This document shows positions 1-9,041 of a stretch of 64,000 nucleotides of DNA, in pieces. Positions within the stretch are counted from its first letter, which is position 1. Every line of letters starts with the position of its first letter. The position numbers and the translations under genes are program-made. Origin of the DNA: Roseicyclus mahoneyensis. Its GTDB lineage: Bacteria; Pseudomonadota; Alphaproteobacteria; Rhodobacterales; Rhodobacteraceae. The stretch covers positions 62,001 through 126,000 of the forward strand of contig NZ_QGGW01000001.1 in the NCBI RefSeq assembly GCF_003148775.1, read 5' to 3'. The notes beneath the pieces are model-generated. The model was not told the DNA's origin and ran no database searches. It was given only the letters and a program-made list of their open reading frames with translations.

Positions 1-1
1 G

Positions 2-1126
2 CTTCCGCAAGACAGCCCGGACTACCCGTCGCATGTTCAGTTGCTCAGGTACTTCAACGCCTATGCGACAGAATTTGGTCTGCGGGGCCACATCAAGTTC
101 AAGACTGTCGTAACAAAGACCGAGCCACTGCCGGATGGGCGCTGGCGCCTGATCTGGACATCCGGGGAGGGGATCGAGGGCAGTCGCGTCTTCGATGCGC
201 TTTGCGTCGCGAGCGGCCACCACCACACCCTGCGGTAGCCTGACTACCCCGGCAAGTTTGAAGGCGAATACATCCATTCACATGATTACAAGCGCGCAGC
301 CCCATTCGCGGGCAAACGTGTTCTGGTCATCGGTGGCGGCAACTCTGCCTGCGATGTGGCCGTCGAAACCTCCCGGGTCTCGAAGCACACGTATATCAGT
401 TGGCGCAGGGGCTATTACCTGATCCCGAAATTCATTCTTGGAGAGCCGGTCGACAAGTTTTACTACCGCCACCGCAAATGGCCCCAATGGGCGCAGCTTC
501 GGGGGTTGAAGTTTCTACTCAACCTTATCCAAGGCAAGAACAGTGCCATCGGGTTGCCTGAACCTGATCACGAAATCTTTGGAAGCCACCCAACGCTGAA
601 TTCAGATCTGTATTTGGCTATCCGACACGGCAAGGTCCTGCCAACGGGCGACATCGACAGGTTCGATGGCAAGACCGTGCACTTCGTGGACGGCTCATCG
701 CGTGAATTCGACACGGTGGTCGCGTGCACAGGGTTCAAGATTACCCATCCGTTCTTGGACAAGTCCGTCCTGGACTTGTCGACGTCGCCCGTGCGCCTCT
801 ATGAAAAAATGATCCCTGAGAACCTCCCGAACCTCTATTTTATTGGGTTGTTCCAGCCGCTTGGATGCATTTGGCCCGGGGCCGAGCTGCAAGCGAAGCT
901 TGCCGCACGCCATCTGGCCGGACTGTGGACCCCAAAAAGACCACTGAAGGCGTTGATCGACGCCGAGTTGGCCGATCCCGATGTGCACCAGGTGGAGTCT
1001 CCGCGTCACACGATCACTGTGAACGACATGGCCTTCCGCGCGCGGCTCAAGGCCCAGATCGCGCGATCCAAGCCTGCGCCGGTTCACCGAACCTCGCCGG
1101 GCCTGGCAAGCATCGCGGCCGAGTAA
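2..1126 (+). pseudogene. Flavin-containing monooxygenase, 3' part, interrupted by an in-frame amber codon
   Basis: The reading frame enters from the left edge and encodes the middle and C-terminal part of an FAD/NADPH monooxygenase. Visible landmarks are the FMO fingerprint FxGxxxHxxxY (FEGEYIHSHDY, about 256-290) and the second Rossmann motif VIGGGNSACD (about 325-355), followed by a typical FMO C-terminal half ending at the TAA at 1124-1126. The frame carries a single TAG at 236-238, within the segment GHHHTLR-stop-PDYPGKF. On both sides of it the same frame reads as uninterrupted FMO sequence, so this is a nonsense mutation, not a frameshift. Related proteins usually have an aromatic residue there, so TAC to TAG is plausible (family knowledge). 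Alternatives are a sequencing error or readthrough. The fingerprint ends in Tyr, not the Trp of type I Baeyer-Villiger enzymes, so FMO proper or a type II-like enzyme is more likely. Confidence 0.85.
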
Positions 1127-1131
1127 CCCAC

Positions 1132-3687
1132 ATGGTGCAGCCGCGATTGACCAGGATGGTCGAGCGCATGGCCGGCCAAGCCGGCGCGCTTGAGGTGACC
1201 ACGCTGGAGCCGATGACCGGCACCCCGCGCGCCGATCTTCTGTTTGTCCACGGCGCGTGGTCGTCGGCCTGGTATTGGGACAACTTCTTTCTGCCGTGGT
1301 TTGCGGACAGGGGATTTCGGTGCCGCGCCCTGTCGCTGCGCGGCCATGGCAACTCGGAAGGGCGCGTTCGGTGGTCCTCCCTCGCGCATTACGTATCCGA
1401 TGTCGCGGTCGCAGCCAGAGGGCTGGACAACCCTGTTCTGATCGGTCACTCGATGGGTGGGTACATTGTGCAAAAGTATGCTGCGCAACACCCCCTGCGC
1501 GCGATGGCCCTGCTGGCCTCGGTACCGCCGTCGGGGGCGTGGCATGCACTGCACCGCGTTGCAACGGAGCGCCCCAAGGCTCTGGTTCGAACAATTGCGA
1601 CGCTGAACCTCTATGGCGTCGTCGCCGATCCGGACACCGCTCGCGGGTTGTTGTTTTCCCGCGATGAAAGCCGGATCGACAAGGATCATTTGCTGCGCCA
1701 TTTGCAGGCCGAGAGCTTTCGCGCCTTTCTTGACATGCTGTTCAAGCCCCTGCGCAGACGCGCCCCTCCGGGCACTCCGGTTGCCGTGATCGGGGCCGAG
1801 TTCGACCAGATTGTCAGCCATAAAAACATCGTTGAAACCGGACGTTTTCACGCGGTGGAACCGATCATGTTGCCCTTGGCCTCTCACATGCTGACGGTCG
1901 ATGACCGCTGGCAGGACGCGGCCATGGTGATTGAGCAATGGCTTGCACGTGACGTTTTGGGCAGCGCGAAGCGTACATTTCCTGAACCGGCCGCGACGCA
2001 ATGCGCGCAGGTCCAATCACCAATCCCCACCGGCGACACGAAGAGGGCCAAGATGCTTGGACAGATGCAATACCTGCCGTTGACCTTGTCTTCGATCCTC
2101 GAGCACGTGGAGGCTTCGTCACCTGATGTGCCCATCTGGTCGCGACAAGCACCGCCGAAACTCGGCGAGCAAGGCCCCATCCACCGGCAGACCTGGCGCG
2201 ACACGGGGCAACGTGCACGCAGGCTTGCGCAGGCGCTTGTCGACCTCGGGATTGGCGAGAGCGACCGGGTGGCATCCATCGCATGGAACACGCATCGCCA
2301 CCTGGAACTTTACTACGCGGCGACCGGCATCGGGGCTGTCTTGCACACGATCAACCCTCGCCTGTCGATCGATCACCTGCAATTCATGATAAACCAGGCG
2401 GACGACAGGATCGTGTTCTTCGACGGCACCTTTTCGGGCCTGATCGCAATGCTGAAGCCGATGTGCCCGCGGGTCGAATACTGGTTCCAGATGTCCAACG
2501 CGCCGCAGGACCCGATGTGGACCGAACCAGGCTACGAAGACCTGCTGGACGGGGCGGCACCGATCGCCGCTTGGCCATCGCTGGATGAGCAGGCGGCCGC
2601 CATCTTGTGCTATACCTCAGGTACCACCGGTAACCCAAAGGGAGTGCTCTATTCCCACAGGGCGCTTGTGCTTGAGGCGATGGTAGCCGTCGGCCCTGCC
2701 GTCCTGTCCATTTCGCGGGATGACACGGTAGCTCCAATCGTGCCCATGTTCCATGTGAATGCGTGGTCGTTGCCGTTTGCTGCCGCGATCTCTGGCGCCT
2801 CTTTGGCTTTGCCCGGCGCGAGCCTGTCGGGTGACGCGCTATTTGATTTCTTCGAAGAAACGAAAACGACCCTGTCTGCCGGTGTCCCAACGGTTTGGCA
2901 GGCATTGCTTGGGCACCTGCGGAAGACAGGGACCAAATTCACCACCATGAAGCGCACGATCATCGGCGGATCCGCAGTCTCCGAAGCGATGATCCGCGCC
3001 TTTCGTACGGATTACGGTGTCGAAGTTATGCACGGCTGGGGCATGACCGAAACATCGCCGCTGGGCACGATTAGCGCGCTTACGCCATCGGAAATCGCCA
3101 GTCTTGACGCCGACGATGCCGTTCGACGCCTCAAGCAACAGGGCCGTGCCCCGTTTGGGGTCTCGCTGAAAGTGACCGATTCTGGGGGCGCGCAGAGTTC
3201 CGGGGGCGAGAATATAGTCGGCTCCCTGAAAGTTCGCGGGCATTGGGTCATCGACCGCCATTTTGGAGCGGATGAACCCGCAACAAGGGACGGATGGTTT
3301 GACACCGGTGACATTGCATCAATCGGACCAGATTCGTGCATGACGATCACCGACCGGGACAAGGACCTCATCAAATCAGGCGGAGAGTGGATCAGTTCGG
3401 TTCATCTTGAAGATATCGCCAAACGGCATCCCGATGTTGTCGATGCAGCAGCAATCGCCGTGCCACACCCCAAATGGGACGAGCGGCCGCTTTTGGTATG
3501 CGTTTGCGCTGGCGGCAAGGACACGAACAGCGAAGAGATCCGCGCATTGTTTTCCCAATCCGTGCCGTCCTGGCAGGTGCCGGACCTCACTTTTGTCGAC
3601 CAACTGCCAATCGGCGCAACTGGCAAGGTTCTGAAAAACGAACTGCGCCAACGCTTTGCCGATTTTCATGCAAGCACCGGGAGCTAG
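1132..3687 (+). CDS. Alpha/beta hydrolase - fatty acyl-CoA ligase fusion protein
   Basis: One 851-residue open frame carries two enzymes. Residues about 1-285 are an alpha/beta hydrolase with an HGAW oxyanion region, the nucleophile elbow GHSMGG (about residue 104), an acid in GAEFDQ and a C-terminal His in ASHML. Residues from about 308 onward are an ANL-superfamily acyl-CoA synthetase with the P-loop [10 protein letters not shown] (about 495), [10 protein letters not shown], the GWFDTGD aspartate, [17 protein letters not shown] and the C-terminal catalytic Lys in [12 protein letters not shown]. The linker contains an in-frame ATG at 2053 preceded by a purine-rich stretch (aagaggg). The sequence after it looks like a normal N-terminus of a free-standing ligase, so the ligase may also be made separately. 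The gene begins 5 bp after the monooxygenase stop. Together these enzymes would cleave an ester or lactone and activate the released acid as a CoA thioester (inference). Confidence 0.85.
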   Translation: MVQPRLTRMVERMAGQAGALEVTTLEPMTGTPRADLLFVHGAWSSAWYWDNFFLPWFADRGFRCRALSLRGHGNSEGRVRWSSLAHYVSDVAVAARGLDNPVLIGHSMGGYIVQKYAAQHPLRAMALLASVPPSGAWHALHRVATERPKALVRTIATLNLYGVVADPDTARGLLFSRDESRIDKDHLLRHLQAESFRAFLDMLFKPLRRRAPPGTPVAVIGAEFDQIVSHKNIVETGRFHAVEPIMLPLASHMLTVDDRWQDAAMVIEQWLARDVLGSAKRTFPEPAATQCAQVQSPIPTGDTKRAKMLGQMQYLPLTLSSILEHVEASSPDVPIWSRQAPPKLGEQGPIHRQTWRDTGQRARRLAQALVDLGIGESDRVASIAWNTHRHLELYYAATGIGAVLHTINPRLSIDHLQFMINQADDRIVFFDGTFSGLIAMLKPMCPRVEYWFQMSNAPQDPMWTEPGYEDLLDGAAPIAAWPSLDEQAAAILCYTSGTTGNPKGVLYSHRALVLEAMVAVGPAVLSISRDDTVAPIVPMFHVNAWSLPFAAAISGASLALPGASLSGDALFDFFEETKTTLSAGVPTVWQALLGHLRKTGTKFTTMKRTIIGGSAVSEAMIRAFRTDYGVEVMHGWGMTETSPLGTISALTPSEIASLDADDAVRRLKQQGRAPFGVSLKVTDSGGAQSSGGENIVGSLKVRGHWVIDRHFGADEPATRDGWFDTGDIASIGPDSCMTITDRDKDLIKSGGEWISSVHLEDIAKRHPDVVDAAAIAVPHPKWDERPLLVCVCAGGKDTNSEEIRALFSQSVPSWQVPDLTFVDQLPIGATGKVLKNELRQRFADFHASTGS

Positions 3688-4081
3688 AACGACAGTGTTG
3701 GATATCACTCTCACGATTTGGAAATCGTTCCGGTCGATACCCCTTTGGGTGCAGATCTGGGTCTCGTTCTGGCTTGTACCGGTTAATCTTTCAAGCCTCG
3801 CCTTTGTCGCGGAAGATTGGGGAACAACGGTGGCGTTTCTGGCGATCATCGCTATGGCGCTGAACGTGATCATCCTGTTCGTCGAACAACGATTTTCGCG
3901 CACGATGGCTTTGCCTCATCTGCCGTTCTGGACTGGGTTGGTAATTCTGATCGTGATCTTGCGTCCGAACAGCACGACACCGTTCGGTATCTATTTGATC
4001 GTGCTCGGCGTGACGAATACGGTCTCGCTTGTTCTCGACTACATTGATGCCTATCGATGGCTCAAGGGGGATCGGGGATAG
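3668..4081 (+). CDS. Small integral membrane protein, four predicted membrane segments
   Basis: The protein has about 137 residues and is almost entirely hydrophobic, with about four membrane segments (for example around IWVSFWLVPVNLSSLAFV and FLAIIAMALNVIILFV) and a short charged C-terminal tail. No catalytic motif is recognised. The frame overlaps the end of the fused hydrolase-ligase gene, which suggests translational coupling and a shared role in the same pathway, perhaps transport or a membrane anchor (inference). The start is uncertain: TTG 3656, ATG 3668 and GTG 3695 are all in frame. The 288 bp between its stop and the converging kinase gene contain only weak hairpins and no recognisable gene. 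Confidence 0.6.
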   Translation: MQAPGARTTVLDITLTIWKSFRSIPLWVQIWVSFWLVPVNLSSLAFVAEDWGTTVAFLAIIAMALNVIILFVEQRFSRTMALPHLPFWTGLVILIVILRPNSTTPFGIYLIVLGVTNTVSLVLDYIDAYRWLKGDRG

Positions 4082-4369
4082 CTGTTTGATCAAGGGGCTT
4101 GTAGCTACCAATCTCTGGTCCTCGAAGTACAGCATCATGATCACGCATTAGACCTAGCGTTCGCTTCTAACTCGTCGTGGACACCATCGTTCGCCTTCTA
4201 TGCCCCGCAAAGCAGTGAGGCCGGGCGGTTACGCAGAATTTTGTCCTTCGTCACGCCCGACGGTTCGATTTTATGAAGCATGCAGCAACAGCTGCTTCAA
4301 TCAGATCAATGAAACCGGGCCCCGAACGAAAAACCCGGGCGCCGTATGGTTCAGAATAATGTCTGATTA

Positions 4370-6250
4370 TCAGAGGCGCGCATCTGCTCTGGTTGGACGT
4401 ACCGCCAGAAGGGTGCCGCCCGCAGATGCGGCAAAACGAAGTTCGAGTTGGGCACCTCCAGCCAGTGGCTGCAGCGTGAACTCCGCCCCGATCATGGTGG
4501 CGCGACGACGCATGTTGCCAATACCATGGCCTGCCTCATGCGCGCACACCAATTCGTACCCTCCTGTATTGGTCACTCCAATAACCAATGAGTTGTTCAT
4601 CGGATCATGTGTTGCCTTGACGATCAGGGATGTGCATTGCGCCCGCAGAACTGCATTGTGTATCGCTTCTTGCATTATGCGGAACAGGTTCAGTGCGTGT
4701 TTTCGATCAATTATGGTTTGGTCTAAAAGTGCCAGCAAATCCCATTGGACATCAACCCCTGCATGTTTGAGCGGGCCGATGACCTGGCTTCTGAGGACAG
4801 ACAACGTCACGAAGATGGAATTTTTTTCCAACAGGTTCACTTCGAGGATGACGCGGATTTCGCGGATGGCGTTTTTGGCCAAGCCATTGATATAATCACT
4901 GTTTCCGGTTGGTGCCGTTTCTGCGAGAGATTGGATCATGGACAAATAGGTTAAAACGCCGTCGTGCAGGTCGCGGGTGATCCTTTGGGTCTCGATGCTT
5001 GCCGCATTCTGTTCCCGCAGTTTACCCTGCACCTTGAACTCTTGAACAAGCTGTTCTGTCCTGAGGGTCAACGCTTCCTCCATGATCTTGTTTTGATCTT
5101 GAAGTGCGGCCTTTGCGCTAAGGATACGCGATATCACCAGGAACGCGGTGCATAAAAAGAAATTGAACGATGATGTACCGATGGCCAATACATGCGACCC
5201 AAGAAACCCCGTACGTACCATCAGGTCATGCGTCAACGACACTCCGACCGTTAGCGCGGCCACAGCAAAAACGGCCGAGTCGACCCGGCCTGACCGCAGC
5301 ACCTGCCGCAACGACAAGAACCCTGTTGCATAAAGTGCCGTCACCATCACAGGAAATGTGACCAGCAAATGCAAGTATCTGCCGAACTGCGGTAACAGCA
5401 GGTTGAACAGCAATGCCCCTAAGGCACTGCCAATTGCAATATATAGATACTTCGGTTGTAATTTTCTCTGGCCGTCGCTGGAAAGGTCTTGATAAAATGC
5501 GAACAGGCTCCAGGACACCAGAAAACCCAGGCAATTGATATAGGGCAGGTATCCCGAGAAGTTGACATAATCCGTCAATGTGACCGGAGATTGCACGGCC
5601 AGAAAGTATGAGAAAATAATGAAGAGTGGAATCAAACGCCTGTCGATTGCGCGAAAGATGAACAACAACCCCATCACGAAGATACTGAAGGCTTCGGCAC
5701 CCCAATACACTGCCCTCAGGAAGGAAGAATAGAAATCATACCGCAAGGCTGCGCGTCTCATCGCTTCCTCGGAGCCCAGATACACTTGGGACATCCCGAC
5801 AAAGATCGTATCGTTTCGATAGAGCCCGAACGTGATTTCCGTGGCTTCCCCAAACCCGAAAGGGCCAGGCAGAAGCACGCTTTCGCTCACGTTTGCCGTT
5901 TGAGTGCCGGGGTTGACGGTGCTGTTGAATGCGACTCTTCCGTCGACATACACAACAAGCGCACCCGAAAAGGACGGGATGAAAATGTGGTCTTGTGGTC
6001 TTATGGGCGCCGCAGACATGTCCAGCACACCGGACACGGTCGGCCCCTCGAGCCGGTCCCGATCCGGGGTCACGTTGGAAAAGGGTAGAGATCCTGTCGC
6101 TTGGGTCAATTCGTTGTGGAATTGCGTGATCACCGCACTGGTGTCGGCGATCCGCAGGAATTGATACAGCAGAAAGATCATGAAGAACGGCATGAGCAAA
6201 CAGATCATGACCACGAAACGGCGATGTCCGGCCCTTGTGACGATCATCAT
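4370..6250 (-). CDS. Sensor histidine kinase, 7TM-DISM-like input with NarL-type kinase core
   Basis: The protein has 626 residues. An N-terminal membrane anchor is followed by a beta-rich extracytoplasmic domain (about residues 35-175) and seven closely spaced membrane segments, a layout like 7TMR-DISM receptors. A coiled linker leads to a HisKA_3 dimerisation domain with the phospho-acceptor box RDLHDG (His about 429) and a HATPase_c domain with the N box EAIHNAV and the G box GHGIGNM. This is the NarX/DegS-type kinase class that pairs with NarL/FixJ regulators. The start ATG at 6250 overlaps the stop of the upstream response regulator (ATGA), so the two form one operon. It lies divergent to the curli-like operon and is the best candidate for its sensor (inference). 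Local base composition is clearly lower in GC than the right-hand part of the window. Confidence 0.88.
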   Translation of the reverse strand: MMIVTRAGHRRFVVMICLLMPFFMIFLLYQFLRIADTSAVITQFHNELTQATGSLPFSNVTPDRDRLEGPTVSGVLDMSAAPIRPQDHIFIPSFSGALVVYVDGRVAFNSTVNPGTQTANVSESVLLPGPFGFGEATEITFGLYRNDTIFVGMSQVYLGSEEAMRRAALRYDFYSSFLRAVYWGAEAFSIFVMGLLFIFRAIDRRLIPLFIIFSYFLAVQSPVTLTDYVNFSGYLPYINCLGFLVSWSLFAFYQDLSSDGQRKLQPKYLYIAIGSALGALLFNLLLPQFGRYLHLLVTFPVMVTALYATGFLSLRQVLRSGRVDSAVFAVAALTVGVSLTHDLMVRTGFLGSHVLAIGTSSFNFFLCTAFLVISRILSAKAALQDQNKIMEEALTLRTEQLVQEFKVQGKLREQNAASIETQRITRDLHDGVLTYLSMIQSLAETAPTGNSDYINGLAKNAIREIRVILEVNLLEKNSIFVTLSVLRSQVIGPLKHAGVDVQWDLLALLDQTIIDRKHALNLFRIMQEAIHNAVLRAQCTSLIVKATHDPMNNSLVIGVTNTGGYELVCAHEAGHGIGNMRRRATMIGAEFTLQPLAGGAQLELRFAASAGGTLLAVRPTRADARL

Positions 6251-6909
6251 GTGATCACCCCGAGAAAGCGGGCTTCGTACACCGCCTCGGATCTGTTTTT
6301 CGCATGGAGTTTCCGATAAATGTTGCGCACATGTACCGGCACCGTCTGTTCCGAAATGGCCAGAACTGCAGCGCATTCAGAATAGGACAAGCCCTTGGCG
6401 ATCAGGTTCAGCACCTCGATTTCACGAGCGGTCAGAATTTGTTGACCCGTGCGTTCAACGGGTGCACCGCAAGGTTTTTCAGGTGCGGCCGACGAATGCA
6501 ACCGACCCACGAGTTTGCGCGCAATGGCAGGTGAAATGGGCGACTCTCCGGCCAAGGCGGTCTTGATCGATGCAACGATTTCGAAGGAGCTGTCGTCCTT
6601 GTGCAGATATCCGACTGCCCCCGATGATATTGCGCTGACTATACTTTCGCTGTCAGATAGAGCTGAAATGACGATCGACATGCTTTCCGGCTGAGCTTTC
6701 GACAAATAGGCGATACTTTCGACGCCGCTGCCGTCTTCGACATTCAGATCGGCTAGTAGGATATCGACGGTCTCGGCTGATGCATGCGCGCAGAACGCTT
6801 GGTTTGATGCGAATGCACACACCGAATATACTTGGTCCCAGCCGCGCAGGATGCTGACCATCCGGTCGCTGAGAAGCAGATTGTCTTCCAATACCGCAAT
6901 GGTGATCAT
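6247..6909 (-). CDS. NarL/FixJ-family response regulator with LuxR-type DNA-binding domain
   Basis: The protein has 220 residues. The N-terminal receiver domain has the acidic pair ED at residues 8-9 and the phospho-acceptor Asp54 (ILLADLN). The C-terminal LuxR/GerE helix-turn-helix begins at LTAREIEVLNLIAKGLS and runs to the end. The ATG at 6909 was chosen because the receiver fold starts right there (MITIAVLED) and an AGAGG-like ribosome site precedes it; longer in-frame extensions lack the fold. The gene overlaps the kinase gene by 4 bp. Its position, divergent to a CsgG/CsgF operon, recalls CsgD, the LuxR-type curli activator of enterobacteria, but here with a complete phosphorylation site and a dedicated kinase. 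Direct control of the amyloid operon is inferred, supported by two matching palindromes in the intergenic region. Confidence 0.9.
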   Translation of the reverse strand: MITIAVLEDNLLLSDRMVSILRGWDQVYSVCAFASNQAFCAHASAETVDILLADLNVEDGSGVESIAYLSKAQPESMSIVISALSDSESIVSAISSGAVGYLHKDDSSFEIVASIKTALAGESPISPAIARKLVGRLHSSAAPEKPCGAPVERTGQQILTAREIEVLNLIAKGLSYSECAAVLAISEQTVPVHVRNIYRKLHAKNRSEAVYEARFLGVIT

Positions 6910-7107
6910 CGTGTTTGACCTCTGCGGGCAAGATTGCCCAGCGAACCGAAAACACGGTCGGGTCATTGCATCGCAACGGTCTGCGCCCGATGGCACCGTT
7001 ACACAAATAAACCCGACGAATACTGGAAAAAAACCGGAGGCCACCAAAGGCCTGCAAGTGAACATTAGCGCAGCGTTGCCATCGACCACAACCCCGACCC
7101 GCATGCG

Positions 7108-7123
7108 TACCATGTGAATGGTA
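7108..7123. promoter_or_regulatory. Candidate NarL-type operator 1, TACC-N8-GGTA
   Basis: The site reads TACCATGTGAATGGTA, a perfect 6-bp inverted repeat (TACCAT/ATGGTA) around GTGA. Its 16-bp length equals two heptamers separated by 2 bp, the 7-2-7 arrangement known for NarL/NarP dimers, whose heptamers also begin with TAC. It lies in the 336-bp region between the divergent response regulator and the amyloid gene, whose family fits. The rest of that region shows no gene. Function is inferred from sequence symmetry and context only. Confidence 0.5.
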
Positions 7124-7170
7124 TGGCGCGGGCATTGCGGGCGTGAAATCTCAAGTCAACCTGCGGACGC

Positions 7171-7186
7171 TACCCTGTAGGTGGTA
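7171..7186. promoter_or_regulatory. Candidate NarL-type operator 2, TACC-N8-GGTA
   Basis: The site reads TACCCTGTAGGTGGTA. It keeps the outer TACC and GGTA arms with the same 8-bp spacing as the site at 7108-7123 but has a different core. The two sites start exactly 63 bp apart, close to six turns of B-DNA, so bound dimers would sit on the same helix face. It ends 59 bp before the start codon of the amyloid gene, a position compatible with either activation or repression. Confidence 0.45.
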
Positions 7187-7245
7187 TTTGTGAATCCGCG
7201 CCGAAGTGCGACAGCGGCCACTGGTCACGCAATCGGAGCATAATC

Positions 7246-9015
7246 ATGCAAAAGACCCCAATTTCTACGCACCGCAAGGCACAGACCCGTGTCGCACATG
7301 CTGTGCTGCTTGGAACGACCGCGCTTGTGCTGTCTACTGGCCTCGCTCTCGCTCAGGACCTTCCCACCAGCTCAAACATTTCGCAGATCGGTGCCACGGG
7401 AAGCGACACAAACACCCTGATGGCCACGACGACAGGGCAGAACCTCTTTGTAAACTCCGCCGTGAACGACGGCGCCGTTCAAGATGCAGCCGGGGGCTCG
7501 AACAGCCTGGTCATCGACGTCTCCAACACAGCCGGAAGCGACCCCACGGCGAACTATGTCTTCGTGACGCAGTTGGGCAACACGATTTCGACCATCACGC
7601 TCGATGGCGCCGCGAACATGATCTACTTGCGCTCATTCGGTGGGGCGGTGGCGCAGACCACGCAAACCATCGACGTCACGGGTGACGGAAACACGGTCGA
7701 TGCCGCGACCAATGCCCAGTCCGGAGCGGAAGACTACGGCTTGTTCGACATCAACATCACCGGCGATGATATTGTCGTAAATGTCACGAATGACGAATTC
7801 GCCGATATCTACGTGGCAGCGATCGGTTCGGGTGACACCATCACCGTCGTGCAGGACAACGATGGTGCGGCCGCCTCGGCCACAGAGTACAGCCAGATCA
7901 ATGTCCAAATCGAAAGCAGCGCGGGCTATGGTGCGGGTACCAACAACACTGTCTTGATCCGACAGCTTGGCATCAACAACATCCTTGATTTCGACCTTGT
8001 CGGCGACGAAAACGACGTCTCGGTCACACAAAGCAATGACACGGCTGGCGTGAACAATCTGACGGTGGATGTGACGGACGCCCGTTCGACTGTAGCCATT
8101 GCGGCCTCTGGCGAGGGTACGAATGTGTTCCGAGTGGGCGGTTCGGGCAGCGAGCTTACGGTCAACAGCGACACTGGTGCGAACAATGGTGTCTCAACCG
8201 CGAATGCCACCTCTGCACTCGATATTTTCGGAACCGACAACGTTGTGAGAGCCGATGATTTCACCGACGTGTCGATCAGGATCGGGACCGAGGCCTCCAT
8301 CGGTGACAATGGGTACAACATTGTCTTGACGTCCGGCAATGCCGAAGTGTCGGTCTACGGTACGGATAACGCCGTGAGGTTCATGAACACCTATGATGAC
8401 ACGTCGTCGAACCCGACCATTACCTTCGGCGGTTTGGGAGCCGAGGTCTCTGAAAACAACTTCACTCTCAGCAACCGCTCTACATTGAACATGGAAAACG
8501 GTGGTTATCAGTTCACGGTGCTGGGCAATTCGAACACTTCGGGCCCCATTGCTGCCGCGTTTGAGACGATCGACGTGTACGACGTCGATGTGACCATCGA
8601 TGGTGACGGCAACGCGCTTTATGGCACGATCACGCAATTCCGTGAGGTCGCGCTCGATGTGATCGGTTACAACAACCGGCTTCAGTTGAACGTACAGGGT
8701 AGTGACACCGACATCTTGGATCTCGATATCGAGGGCGATGGAAACTCAATCACCGCGATCGGTGGTGGTGGGGCCTTCTATGACCTCGACTATACCGGAG
8801 ATTACAACTCGTTCGACTATGAGTTCGGCACCTCGAACTTGTCCCACGTTGTTTACGGATCCGGCTTTGCTGGAGCCGTTACCGAGCAAGGGACGGGATA
8901 CACCTCCTCGTTCAGGTCGCTTGGCACTGGCTTTGTTCAGGCGGCAAGCAACGGCTCAAGCCTGATCGTGGCCTCCGGTTGCACTTACGGTACCACCTGC
9001 GACGGCAGTTTCTGA
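7246..9015 (+). CDS. Giant curlin-like secreted amyloid subunit (putative)
   Basis: The precursor has 589 residues, with a Sec signal peptide ending near LSTGLALA-QD (about residues 36-37). The mature part contains no lysine, is rich in Asn, Asp, Gly, Ser and Thr, and is built from short beta-strand units broken by G-x-x-N turns such as GDGNTVDA, GDENDVSV, GTDNVVRA, GTDNAVRF, GYNNRLQL, GDGNSITA and GDYNSFDY. Curlin-like Q-x-G elements also occur (SQIGATGSDTN, TQLGN, RQLGINN). Two cysteines sit near the C-terminus in GCTYGTTCDG. E. coli CsgA is about 150 residues, so this protein is roughly four times longer. It is followed by CsgG and CsgF, which in known systems export and anchor curli. A GGAG ribosome site lies upstream of the ATG. 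It could alternatively be a beta-solenoid adhesin using the CsgG pore. Confidence 0.72.
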   Translation: MQKTPISTHRKAQTRVAHAVLLGTTALVLSTGLALAQDLPTSSNISQIGATGSDTNTLMATTTGQNLFVNSAVNDGAVQDAAGGSNSLVIDVSNTAGSDPTANYVFVTQLGNTISTITLDGAANMIYLRSFGGAVAQTTQTIDVTGDGNTVDAATNAQSGAEDYGLFDINITGDDIVVNVTNDEFADIYVAAIGSGDTITVVQDNDGAAASATEYSQINVQIESSAGYGAGTNNTVLIRQLGINNILDFDLVGDENDVSVTQSNDTAGVNNLTVDVTDARSTVAIAASGEGTNVFRVGGSGSELTVNSDTGANNGVSTANATSALDIFGTDNVVRADDFTDVSIRIGTEASIGDNGYNIVLTSGNAEVSVYGTDNAVRFMNTYDDTSSNPTITFGGLGAEVSENNFTLSNRSTLNMENGGYQFTVLGNSNTSGPIAAAFETIDVYDVDVTIDGDGNALYGTITQFREVALDVIGYNNRLQLNVQGSDTDILDLDIEGDGNSITAIGGGGAFYDLDYTGDYNSFDYEFGTSNLSHVVYGSGFAGAVTEQGTGYTSSFRSLGTGFVQAASNGSSLIVASGCTYGTTCDGSF

Positions 9016-9041
9016 CACTTTTGAAGAAAGTCGACTCGCGA

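Noticed and set aside
4268-4290. Hairpin-like sequence after the small membrane protein (arms GAAGCA/TGCTTC) as a terminator
   Set aside because: The loop is long and there is no T tract on either strand, so it does not meet the evidence for a terminator.
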